This document shows positions 1-6,233 of a stretch of 10,041 bases of DNA, one piece after another (within the stretch, counting starts at the first letter, position 1; every line of letters starts with the position of its first letter). Source of the stretch: an uncultured cyanobacterium (GTDB taxonomy: Bacteria; Cyanobacteriota; Vampirovibrionia; Gastranaerophilales; Gastranaerophilaceae); assembly GCA_902495705.1 (NCBI GenBank), contig CABUXT010000043.1:1-10041 (forward strand), in the 5' to 3' direction. Made by a program: the position numbers and the translations under genes. The notes under the pieces are model-generated. The model was given only the letters and a program-made list of their open reading frames with translations, searched no databases and was not told the origin of the DNA.

Positions 1-142
1 ATTGGCGGCTCGACCGGCTGAACGCAGCTCTCGCCAAGACGTGCTGGGTTCGCTACGCTCACACGGCGCACTTGCCAAAATCCGCAGTTCAGAATGACAT
101 AGACCTATGTGTTCGTTCAGCCTGACAATTCCACTCTCTACA
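1..142. repeat. Dispersed-repeat tract at the left edge
   Basis: This non-coding stretch lies downstream of the last pilin-operon gene and looks richer in G and C than the genes around it. It holds an inverted repeat, TTGGCG at 2-7 with CGCCAA at 32-37, and a short palindrome, ACATAG-AC-CTATGT at 97-110. The segment TTCAGAATGACA at 88-99 matches the outer end of the palindromic repeats near 8558-8983 and 9790-9850. It therefore looks like the edge of one of these repeat elements, cut by the window boundary. I see no T-rich terminator for the operon here. Confidence 0.55.
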
Positions 143-1138
143 TTAGTGGGCGGTGCCGAACTTCGGAGTATCAAAAGCTAAACCGCACATGTCATAATAA
201 GTAAAAGCTGAACCTGCAGGAATTTCACACTTTTGATATAAATCACTGTCATAAGTTTCAGGATATATTTTATCCTTGTTGAAATTATACAACTGTGTAC
301 CATTACGCTCCATAATTTCTCTTATGTAGTCATTATATGTATATGACAGAGTCTTTTTGAACTTTGTATTTGTATCTGATGGAGAATACCAATGCCAAGC
401 AGCATGTTTAGCTTGCCTATAGGAGTAATACGGTGAAAAATAAATTGATTTATTTTCTCTATACGAAATTCGTGTAGGTAAAAATTTCGCATCATATTCT
501 GCTATACCCATCGGAATTACATCTCCTGTCGGAAGAATCGCAAACGCAAACACGTCAGGCATTTTTTTCTTCTCTTGGTCATATTTAATTGTGTGCGCCC
601 TATTTGGATACTCCGTACCATTAACATCAACATAAACCATGAAAAACTGTAATGTAAAATCAGGGGTTTCCGCATCATAATAACTTCTTTCTTCAACTGG
701 AAGTTTATCGTCAGTAATTAACTGCGAAAAATAAAACTTCATGCCCGTCAAAGATTCAATATTAGGTGTCAAGGTTTTAAAATCAACATCTTCATTTTTC
801 AAATAAGTCACATTATTTGATAGTGCAGGAATTCTGCATGCCTCTGAACTATTATTTACATAACTGGCAATTTGTTTACAAAGTTTTTGATAATGATCTG
901 TATTACCTGTATTTTTATCCTCTTCGGTTATTATAAACGGATTTGTTTCATCTTTATATACCATATCAAAAGCCGCAATATTCAATGCATCATAAGCTGT
1001 AGCATACTTTGTCTTGACAGCCTTTTGGTCTAAATATTGTTTAGGCTTAGTTGTGGCAAACATTATTGATATGACTGCAGCAGTAATCATCAAAAACAAC
1101 ATTACTTCTGCTAAAGTGAACGCTTTTCTAAAATTCAT
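143..1138 (-). CDS. Type IV pilin-like (minor pilin / pseudopilin) protein, 331 aa
   Basis: This is the last gene of a three-gene pilin-like operon. The N-terminus has a prepilin signal: a short basic leader (MNFRKA) followed by FTLAE, so cleavage would fall after Ala6 and leave Phe as the first mature residue and Glu at mature position 5. A hydrophobic helix follows to about residue 30. Ala instead of Gly before the cut is tolerated by prepilin peptidases. The globular part has cysteines at 87, 101, 304 and 318 and a VDVNG...PN...PDVF...G segment at 170-205. The downstream neighbour in the alignment sense, at 1146-1721, carries the same segment, so the two are probably distant paralogs. The tail beyond residue 215 is rich in Tyr and absent from the paralog. 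A GAGGA ribosome site at 1142-1146 overlaps the stop codon of the preceding gene, which suggests translational coupling. The exact role (pilus tip, pseudopilus or adhesion) cannot be read from the sequence. Confidence 0.82.
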   Translation of the reverse strand: MNFRKAFTLAEVMLFLMITAAVISIMFATTKPKQYLDQKAVKTKYATAYDALNIAAFDMVYKDETNPFIITEEDKNTGNTDHYQKLCKQIASYVNNSSEACRIPALSNNVTYLKNEDVDFKTLTPNIESLTGMKFYFSQLITDDKLPVEERSYYDAETPDFTLQFFMVYVDVNGTEYPNRAHTIKYDQEKKKMPDVFAFAILPTGDVIPMGIAEYDAKFLPTRISYRENKSIYFSPYYSYRQAKHAAWHWYSPSDTNTKFKKTLSYTYNDYIREIMERNGTQLYNFNKDKIYPETYDSDLYQKCEIPAGSAFTYYDMCGLAFDTPKFGTAH

Positions 1139-1145
1139 AAATCCT

Positions 1146-1721
1146 CTATTTTGAAATTCTTCTTGAGTTCTTTAAATATTGTTTTGCAATTTCGTCTTTG
1201 ATATACAATTTGCCTGATGAGGCTACATAAATATCAAAAACATCCGGCTCTTTACAATTGCTATCACCTTCATGACAATTTGGATTGTTATCAGGTCCGT
1301 TTACATCCACTCTAATATGTTCTTCACCTGAAAAGTTACCTGAAGAAGTTTTCGGAGGGAAGTACCATGCAATACCATCAAGTGTGGTAAAACTTGGACC
1401 ATCTCCGACACTACAATTTGGAGTATCAACAGTATTTACAAAATTTGCAAAGACCTTACAAAATTTTGAAACTCCTTTTGGCTTTTCGCCATTAATTATC
1501 TCAGAAGATTCTTCTAAATTACTCAAAGAGCCACCTTCATAATATACAGCACTTTGCATCATTTCATAAATTGTAGTAGAGGTAACATTATAAGCCTTAC
1601 GGAACATTACCATATTAGAGTTTGGCTTGACTCTGATTACTGACAGAAACAACGCTGCTAACGCTGCCATAATAGCCAAACATACCATCATTTCACTTAT
1701 TGTAAAAGCTTTTTTCATCAT
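1146..1721 (-). CDS. Type IV pilin-like (minor pilin / pseudopilin) protein, 191 aa
   Basis: This is the middle gene of the pilin-like operon. It starts MMKKA followed by FTISE, a prepilin peptidase site with the conserved Glu at mature position 5, and then a hydrophobic helix to about residue 29. A conserved block around residues 39-55 (MFRKAYN...TTIYEM) resembles KTKYATAYDALN in the next gene. Cysteines at 88 and 103 match in spacing with C87 and C101 of that neighbour. A VDVNG motif lies at 138-142 and PDVF at 159-162, with two further cysteines (149, 156) between them. The Asp/Asn-rich DVNG-PDNN segment resembles calcium-binding loops of type II pseudopilins, but this is only inference. 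Two Met codons stand in tandem at the start; either would work. The gap to the upstream gene is 15 bases, and to the downstream gene 7 bases, so all three are almost certainly co-transcribed. Confidence 0.82.
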   Translation of the reverse strand: MMKKAFTISEMMVCLAIMAALAALFLSVIRVKPNSNMVMFRKAYNVTSTTIYEMMQSAVYYEGGSLSNLEESSEIINGEKPKGVSKFCKVFANFVNTVDTPNCSVGDGPSFTTLDGIAWYFPPKTSSGNFSGEEHIRVDVNGPDNNPNCHEGDSNCKEPDVFDIYVASSGKLYIKDEIAKQYLKNSRRISK

Positions 1722-1736
1722 CTTTATTTATTATCC

Positions 1737-3179
1737 TTATTTATTTTTATGTTCAAGTTTTTCAACTCTTTCTGCCAAAGCTTTAATCTCAGCCTGCTGC
1801 TGTTCAATTGTTTTAGCTTGAGCCTCCAAAGCTTGAGTGTGCTCATCCGCCGTAGCCTTCAAAGTCGTAACATCTTTTGCTATAGCACAAACTTTTGCAT
1901 TCAGTTCCTTAATCGCATTAATTGCCGCATAGAACATATCGTCCCAACGAATTTGCAACCATCCTTCAGAATTTTTAGTTACAGCTTGTGGGAAAACTTT
2001 TTGTAAATCTTGAGCCATTACACCAACTTGCGGTTTTTGGTCTTTATCATCTTTGAAAGTATAGTGATAAAAGTTCAACTGTTCTAACTCGTTTAACCCA
2101 GCAGTAAAATCTGCACCAACATTTTTCAAACGGCGGTCTGACAAACCTGTCTTATAGGCATCATAATATTTTTTACCACGATACCAACCAGGTTGAGCAG
2201 AGATAGAATGTCCACCCAATTCAACGTTGCCATCATCAACTAACCCAAAGTAAATACTTCTATCATGACGGTTCCAAGACTCTTCATTATCACCACTTAA
2301 CTTATCAGTTTCAAATCCGGCATGAGACCAAACAGGGAATAGCAAACGTTGATATTGAGCTTTACCTGCCAATTTGCCATTTTCTCTCAATATTGCATAA
2401 CCGCCTTGTTTTCCACCAAGAACTGATATTTTATCAACAATCAAATTCCCCGGAATATAAACAGTTGAACTTTCCGTACCTAAAACAATATTATCTCTTT
2501 TGTCAGCTCTTGCATTATATCCGATAGCGACAGAATTTTCTGCAGATGTAGCAACATATGCACCATATCCGATAGCTACAGAATTTACTGCAGCACTGGA
2601 GGAATTCCAAAGACCTGTCCAAGAATTTGCACCAATAGCTATAGAATTTTTTGCCTGAGCTTTAGCATTGTAACCAATAGCTACAGATTGAAATGATTGC
2701 GATAGTGCTGATGCACCTATAGATGTAGTATTATTACCCTCGTTGATAGCTTCTCGACCAATTGCAACAGAATCACCTTTTGCAGCTGCACGATATCCAA
2801 TAGCCACTGAACCCAACTCATTCTTTGTATCAAACCCAATACCAATAAGATTTGCAGCTACACCATCCGAAGAATTACTAACCGTATTTTTTCCAAGCAA
2901 AACTGAATTTGCAGGAATAGTTACGCCGGATTCTACAATGCCAACATAACCATCTTTCCTACCATTCATAAATATTCGCTGTCCACGACCTTTAATATAT
3001 TCGACAGCATTAGTTGGGTCAGAACTCAATGCATCAAAAACTCTATCTGATCGTTCCCTTGAAACTTTTCTTGTTATCATTGGTGCACTTGCTGCCAATA
3101 CAACCGCAATCAAAAGCATAACAATCATCATTTCTACTAAAGAGAAACCCTTTTTCATCTTAAAATCCATCTTTGTCAA
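1737..3179 (-). CDS. Chimeric pilin-like adhesin: prepilin N-terminus, YadA-type head repeats, S74 chaperone domain
   Basis: Numbering is from the TTG at 3179 (480 aa). Residues 8-16 read MKKG then FSLVE, a classic prepilin site with cleavage after Gly11, followed by a hydrophobic helix to about residue 33. Residues 111-234 hold about eight left-handed beta-roll repeats of the YadA head type (SVAIG near 124, 137, 165, 200 and 216; SIAIG near 179; degenerate units near 153 and 230). A linker with YIPGNLIV leads to a middle region. A peptidase S74 / intramolecular chaperone domain then begins at SDRRLK (347-352), with Ser347 and Lys352 spaced like the known catalytic dyad of endosialidase tail spikes, and includes VGVMAQDLQ and FPQAV. 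Residues 424-478 form a Gln/Glu/Lys-rich coiled coil. YadA heads and S74 domains are trimeric in known proteins, so a trimeric fibre anchored by a pilin helix is inferred. The start rests on the ribosome site at 3186-3192 and the promoter; ATG at 3158 is the alternative. Confidence 0.9.
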   Translation of the reverse strand: MTKMDFKMKKGFSLVEMMIVMLLIAVVLAASAPMITRKVSRERSDRVFDALSSDPTNAVEYIKGRGQRIFMNGRKDGYVGIVESGVTIPANSVLLGKNTVSNSSDGVAANLIGIGFDTKNELGSVAIGYRAAAKGDSVAIGREAINEGNNTTSIGASALSQSFQSVAIGYNAKAQAKNSIAIGANSWTGLWNSSSAAVNSVAIGYGAYVATSAENSVAIGYNARADKRDNIVLGTESSTVYIPGNLIVDKISVLGGKQGGYAILRENGKLAGKAQYQRLLFPVWSHAGFETDKLSGDNEESWNRHDRSIYFGLVDDGNVELGGHSISAQPGWYRGKKYYDAYKTGLSDRRLKNVGADFTAGLNELEQLNFYHYTFKDDKDQKPQVGVMAQDLQKVFPQAVTKNSEGWLQIRWDDMFYAAINAIKELNAKVCAIAKDVTTLKATADEHTQALEAQAKTIEQQQAEIKALAERVEKLEHKNK

Positions 3180-3185
3180 AGTAAA

Positions 3186-3192
3186 CTTCCTC
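3186..3192 (-). promoter_or_regulatory. Ribosome binding site that selects a TTG start
   Basis: On the minus strand this reads GAGGAAG and lies 6 bases before an in-frame TTG at 3179. The ATG codons at 3170 and 3158 lie 15 and 27 bases away, too far for this site. A GTG at 3215 is also in frame but lies upstream of the predicted transcription start, so it is unlikely to be used. Confidence 0.65.
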
Positions 3193-3215
3193 AAATATAT
3201 AATTAATACATACAC

Positions 3216-3244
3216 ATGATACAGTATTTTTTACACTTTTTCAA
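3216..3244 (-). promoter_or_regulatory. Predicted sigma70-type promoter of the pilin-like operon
   Basis: On the minus strand, TTGAAA (3244-3239) is followed by 17 bases and TATCAT (3221-3216). Transcription would start near 3209, giving a leader of about 30 bases to the TTG start. The spacer carries AAAAGTGTAAAA, which recurs upstream of the SLH gene. The call rests on matches to the consensus only. Confidence 0.6.
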
Positions 3245-3285
3245 TTAGCTATTCAAAAGTTTTACAAAATATGTACACACAACAG

Positions 3286-3322
3286 AAAAATAAGGTGCAC
3301 CAATACGGTACACCTTATTTTT
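3286..3322 (-). terminator. Rho-independent terminator after the SLH gene
   Basis: AAAAATAAGGTG (3286-3297) pairs with CACCTTATTTTT (3311-3322). A one-base mismatch and three more pairs (ACC with GGT) close a five-base loop. On the minus strand the stem ends in TTATTTTT and follows the SLH stop codon by about 25 bases. It separates the SLH transcript from the pilin promoter. The stem is symmetric and T-rich on both sides, so it could also work on the plus strand. Confidence 0.85.
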
Positions 3323-3345
3323 ACTTTTCAAGCTATTGCTTTGAT

Positions 3346-4491
3346 TTATTCGTAAATCCAACCGTTAGTAAGGTCGATTTTCAAAGGTTGAAGAAGTTTC
3401 ATATTAGCAGTACCTTCAGCAGGAACTTCTAATTTTTCACCCTTGAATGCCCATCTTACAAACTTCATCCACCAATTACGATCTTTTTTGATTTCACCAA
3501 TTGCATTAAATGCTGTTGTTTGATCATTATCAGTTGTAATAAGTGCGTTTTTCAAAACTAAAACACCATTTCTTACAAAATATTTACCAGGACGAACATC
3601 CAACAATTGACCGCTTAGTCCGGCACCTTCTCTTACCAAAATATATTTATCTTTAGTTACATAGTTTTGAGGAACAGCAGCTGTATACATAGCTCCACCT
3701 TCTGAAGTTTGAGAGCTGATATAAGTTTTTAATCTTACAGGAACAACTGTACCTGCAGGAATTGTACCAACACTACCTTGAACTGTAGCATCATCAATAA
3801 CAAAACCTTCACCTGTTTTCTTTCTCATAGCTTCTGCTAATTTTGCATTTGGATTAAGTTTTGCTTGTTCCATCATTTTGAACAAAATCGCAGCAACTTC
3901 TGCTCTTGTTGCTGGTCTATCAGCCTCTAGTGCTGTTTTTTTAGCAGATGGAGCTACAACAATCATGCCCAAAATTTCAGCTTTACCTGCCGGAATCAAG
4001 AACCATTCAGGAATTGTATTTGCATCAATGTATCGTCTTTCAATAACTTCTTTTGCTTTATCAGGACTAATTGTTTCTGTAGTCAAAGCATTAACTGCAA
4101 CGGATAGAGATTCTGCTCTTGATACAGAATCTTCCGGTCTAAACAAGTCATTTTCTTTTGAATTTGAAATCAAGTCAAAATAAACAGCTTTTTGAATATC
4201 TTGATATGCCCAATAATTTTCATCAACATCAGTATAAGTGATAGGTTGAGCAATTTTTGTATGCTGTTGACCAAGTGCTCTAATTGCCATTGCTGCAAAT
4301 TCTGCTCTTGTTACATTTGCATCAGGTTTGAATGTTCCATCAGGATAACCAACAATTACACCTTGTTCTGATAACAAATTGATTTGAGATGCCGCCCAAT
4401 AATCTTTACTAACATCAGGGAAAGCTAAAGCCGGCATTACACCAATTGCAATTACCGCAACTGATAGAAGTGCTTTTAAAATATTTTTCAT
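3346..4491 (-). CDS. Exported SLH-domain protein with C-terminal beta-rich domain, 381 aa
   Basis: A signal peptide (basic start, hydrophobic core, ALA before Phe24) directs export. Three S-layer homology repeats follow: residues 24-68 (FPDVSKDYWA, GYPDGTFKP, TRAEF), 86-135 (YTDVDENYWA, FRPEDSVSRAE) and a weaker one at 153-205 (YIDANTIPEWF, RPATRAEVAAI). In cyanobacteria and relatives, SLH domains bind peptidoglycan-linked polysaccharide, so this protein probably ties the cell envelope together or anchors a surface structure. Residues 245-335 are a separate beta-rich domain beginning IPAGTVVPVRL and ISSQTSEGG, with a later LVREGAGLSGQLLDV. I recall this pattern from exported proteins of unknown role. 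There is no long porin-like barrel, unlike cyanobacterial SLH porins. A GGAGG ribosome site at 4496-4500 supports the start, and the gene is likely monocistronic given the terminator at 3286-3322. Confidence 0.9.
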   Translation of the reverse strand: MKNILKALLSVAVIAIGVMPALAFPDVSKDYWAASQINLLSEQGVIVGYPDGTFKPDANVTRAEFAAMAIRALGQQHTKIAQPITYTDVDENYWAYQDIQKAVYFDLISNSKENDLFRPEDSVSRAESLSVAVNALTTETISPDKAKEVIERRYIDANTIPEWFLIPAGKAEILGMIVVAPSAKKTALEADRPATRAEVAAILFKMMEQAKLNPNAKLAEAMRKKTGEGFVIDDATVQGSVGTIPAGTVVPVRLKTYISSQTSEGGAMYTAAVPQNYVTKDKYILVREGAGLSGQLLDVRPGKYFVRNGVLVLKNALITTDNDQTTAFNAIGEIKKDRNWWMKFVRWAFKGEKLEVPAEGTANMKLLQPLKIDLTNGWIYE

Positions 4492-4543
4492 ATACCCTCC
4501 TTTAACTAATAATACACCCTCAAATCTAACATACTCATAAAAA

Positions 4544-4582
4544 TTTTACACTTTTAATTTTACAATTGTAACTTTCTGTTAC
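4544..4582. promoter_or_regulatory. Upstream region of the SLH gene with nested palindromes
   Basis: The segment holds TTTTACACTTTT (4544-4555), also found at 3229-3240 in the pilin promoter. It also holds a perfect 12-base palindrome, TTACAATTGTAA (4560-4571), and an overlapping inverted repeat GTAAC-N5-GTTAC (4568-4582). On the minus strand, TTGTAA at 4568-4563 could act as a -35 element for the SLH gene, but the matching -10 is weak. An operator for a dimeric regulator is plausible and unproven. Confidence 0.4.
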
Positions 4583-4664
4583 GCACAAAAATTTTAACAA
4601 AATAGCAAAATATTTTTTTAGAGGTTTTTATACGGTCATTGAAGTTAATTTCAAAGGATTTTAT

Positions 4665-5336
4665 ATGCAAATTCAAAATATTTCTGCCTACAAAACTCAA
4701 AATTTGCCACAAACTTCATTTTGTGCAATTCATCCGACAAAATATTATGTAAAACTTGATGATGGCGCGTACCACGAAGTAAGGTCTCAAAAGCTCATTA
4801 AAACGCTACAACGAAAAATTATAACTTGGTTAAACAAAGATTATAACTCAGCGCAAAAAAGTCAAAAACCAACCAAAGAAACACCGCAAAGCAAAGCATT
4901 GCGCGAACGTATTGTCAGATTTTTTAACAACCGTGACACCGACTACAGAAAAAAACCTTATACAAGGTCATTCTATCACACAAATAGCCTTGGCTACGTT
5001 GATACATATATATTAACGGGCAAATCTGCCGAAATCGTAGAAAATGCTGCAAAACCTATTGAAGACGTAAACAGAAGTATAAAAAATCGCGCCGATGCTA
5101 TTGCAGATTTTGCCGGCATGGATTACACTACAGCAAAGAAATTTGCCACAAATGAATCCGAATGGGAACGAATGATTGCAGCTAGAATGTATCATGACAA
5201 AGCGCGCGCGACAATCAGAAATATTTTATCAAAATATTCCCCTGAAAACTCTCGATTTGATGCATTTTTTGTACCACAGACAAAAGGAAACAAAATATCT
5301 TACGAACTTGTGGATGCAAAATTTGACGGCAGGTAA
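4665..5336 (+). CDS. Hypothetical protein with MQI...SF N-terminus, 223 aa
   Basis: I do not recognise a known family. The gene stands alone on the plus strand, between the SLH gene (divergent) and csoR (convergent; stop codons one base apart). An AAAGGA ribosome site at 4653-4658, six bases before the ATG, supports the start. There is no signal peptide and no membrane segment. Residues 1-24 form a low-complexity, Gln/Asn-rich segment ending in TSFCAIHP, which parallels the N-terminus of the gene at 7478. Residues 35-100 are strongly basic. Residues 98-140 include YTRSFYHTNSLGYVDTYILTG and a helix with NAAKPIEDVNRSIKNRAD. The C-terminal part is mixed helix and strand and ends in YELVDAKFDGR. 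Base use resembles the neighbours, so recent transfer is not indicated. It is probably a cytosolic lineage-specific protein, or one exported by a route that lacks a classical signal. Confidence 0.82.
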   Translation: MQIQNISAYKTQNLPQTSFCAIHPTKYYVKLDDGAYHEVRSQKLIKTLQRKIITWLNKDYNSAQKSQKPTKETPQSKALRERIVRFFNNRDTDYRKKPYTRSFYHTNSLGYVDTYILTGKSAEIVENAAKPIEDVNRSIKNRADAIADFAGMDYTTAKKFATNESEWERMIAARMYHDKARATIRNILSKYSPENSRFDAFFVPQTKGNKISYELVDAKFDGR

Positions 5337-5337
5337 A

Positions 5338-5610
5338 CTATTTTATAATCTTGCCTAACACATTAACAACTTCATCAATTTTAGCTTGTTTGTCTTTTTC
5401 ATCATTGCTTTCAAAAGATTCTTTAACGCAATGAGAAATATGTCCTTTCAAAATTTCTAAATTGACCTTTTTCAACATAGACTGACTTGCCAAAATTTGA
5501 GTGCTTATATCTATACAATATCGGTCTTCTTCTATCATTTTTAACAGTCCGTCAATTTGACCACGAACAGTTTTTAAAAGTCGTGTTACCTTTTGTTTAT
5601 CTGCATGCAT
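5338..5610 (-). CDS. csoR: Copper-sensing repressor CsoR
   Basis: This 90-residue all-helical protein belongs to the CsoR/RcnR family of metal-sensing repressors. Its N-terminal helix carries the family pattern VTRLLKTVRGQIDGLLKMIEEDRYC. The Cu(I) ligand triad is visible as Cys32, His57 and Cys61, with the same spacings (25 and 4) as Cys36, His61 and Cys65 of Mycobacterium tuberculosis CsoR. The Tyr before the first Cys is also kept. This points to Cu(I) rather than nickel/cobalt or formaldehyde sensing. In the family, apo-protein binds operator DNA and Cu(I) releases it. The target is probably the ACCC-N5-GGGT site at 6174-6186 upstream of the Cys-rich gene. An AAGGAG ribosome site at 5617-5622 fits the ATG. 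A terminator stands between the Cys-rich gene and csoR, so expression must come from read-through or a weak promoter of its own. Confidence 0.94.
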   Translation of the reverse strand: MHADKQKVTRLLKTVRGQIDGLLKMIEEDRYCIDISTQILASQSMLKKVNLEILKGHISHCVKESFESNDEKDKQAKIDEVVNVLGKIIK

Positions 5611-5673
5611 TTTTTGCTCCTTATAAAATAGAAATTTTTATCGACAAAATTATGCCGACAAATTTATTAAAAA

Positions 5674-5703
5674 GGCACTCAACAAAATGCTTTGAAGAGT
5701 GCC
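5674..5703 (-). terminator. Rho-independent terminator or attenuator between the Cys-rich gene and csoR
   Basis: GGCACTC (5674-5680) pairs with GAGTGCC (5697-5703), and an inner CAAA/TTTG pairing (5683-5686 with 5691-5694) extends the stem. On the minus strand it is followed directly by TTTTT (5673-5669). It starts about 10 bases after the stop codon of the Cys-rich gene. It may let most transcripts end there while some continue into csoR. Confidence 0.85.
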
Positions 5704-5713
5704 CAAACCCTGC

Positions 5714-6079
5714 TTATTTACAATTGCATTTTTGTTTCTTTAAGAAACGTTTTTTTGAACATTGTTTTGCAGTTTTGTCGCATGATTTTTTGCAGCAATC
5801 ACAAGATTGTTGGCAGTTTTTGCAACATTCGCAAGTTCCATTTTTACAACAAGGACAGTTGCTGTCACATGTGCATTTTTCGCCTTTGTGACAAGGACAA
5901 GTACATTCTTTCGGACAAGTTTGTTCTACCGCTTGTGCAGTTTCTTCTGTTGCTGTTTGTTGAACTTTTTCACAACAAGTTGTCTTTGATTGATTTTGAA
6001 CAGGACAAGCCGCAAATGTCGCATTCATTGTAAATAGCAATGCTCCTGCTACTAACATACCCATGATGAAATTTTTCAT
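5714..6079 (-). CDS. Secreted cysteine-rich metallothionein-like protein, probably copper-binding
   Basis: This 121-residue protein has a signal peptide (MKNF, hydrophobic core, cleavage near ATFA before Ala24). The mature part has 23 cysteines in fewer than 100 residues. They fall in CC, CxC and CxCC clusters, densest between residues 55 and 100, with Lys and a few acidic residues in between and almost no aromatic residues. FAAC at 22-25 is a poor lipobox, so a lipoprotein is possible but not favoured. Such a Cys array most likely binds soft metals such as Cu(I). The location outside the cytoplasm, the CsoR-type operator in the promoter and csoR as next gene together support a copper-scavenging role in the periplasm or at the surface. 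Known bacterial metallothioneins are mainly cytoplasmic, so export is notable. The GGAGG site at 6087-6091 sits seven bases before the ATG. Confidence 0.82.
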   Translation of the reverse strand: MKNFIMGMLVAGALLFTMNATFAACPVQNQSKTTCCEKVQQTATEETAQAVEQTCPKECTCPCHKGEKCTCDSNCPCCKNGTCECCKNCQQSCDCCKKSCDKTAKQCSKKRFLKKQKCNCK

Positions 6080-6171
6080 AATATTACCTCCTTTTTATGA
6101 TTGGGTTTACATTTCATTTTCGATATTATCTTTGATTTTATTTCGATTTTAAACTTAGATATCGTTTTGAG

Positions 6172-6189
6172 ATACCCTCACTGGGTGTA
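6172..6189 (-). promoter_or_regulatory. Putative CsoR operator
   Basis: The core is ACCC (6174-6177), five bases, then GGGT (6183-6186), within ATACCC...GGGTGTA. CsoR operators are typically G/C-tract inverted repeats of this kind, often of the TACCC...GGGTA form. The site covers the predicted transcription start (near 6188) of the Cys-rich gene, so a bound repressor would block the polymerase. Confidence 0.65.
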
Positions 6190-6194
6190 GGTGT

Positions 6195-6223
6195 ATAATA
6201 TGCCTAAATTTTTTCATTGTCAA
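6195..6223 (-). promoter_or_regulatory. Strong sigma70-type promoter of the Cys-rich gene
   Basis: On the minus strand, TTGACA (6223-6218), 17 bases and TATTAT (6200-6195) give a near-consensus promoter. It begins 11 bases after the stop codon of cutA. The leader to the ATG is about 108 bases, AT-rich, and can fold through CGATAT (6121-6126) with ATATCG (6159-6164). Confidence 0.8.
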
Positions 6224-6233
6224 GAGGTAATTT

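Noticed and set aside
3180..3215. GTG start at 3215 for the chimeric pilin
   Set aside because: It lies upstream of the predicted transcription start and lacks a ribosome site, and it would add an odd hydrophobic stretch before the prepilin leader.
5025..5340. Possible phage or mobile-element origin of the orphan gene at 4665
   Set aside because: Base composition resembles the neighbours, and no integrase, transposase or attachment site is nearby.
5487..5891. A plus-strand open frame of 134 codons opposite csoR and the Cys-rich gene
   Set aside because: It is antisense to two well-supported genes. Its Phe/Cys/Leu-rich product mirrors the Cys- and Lys-rich codons on the other strand, and it has no ribosome site or family motif.
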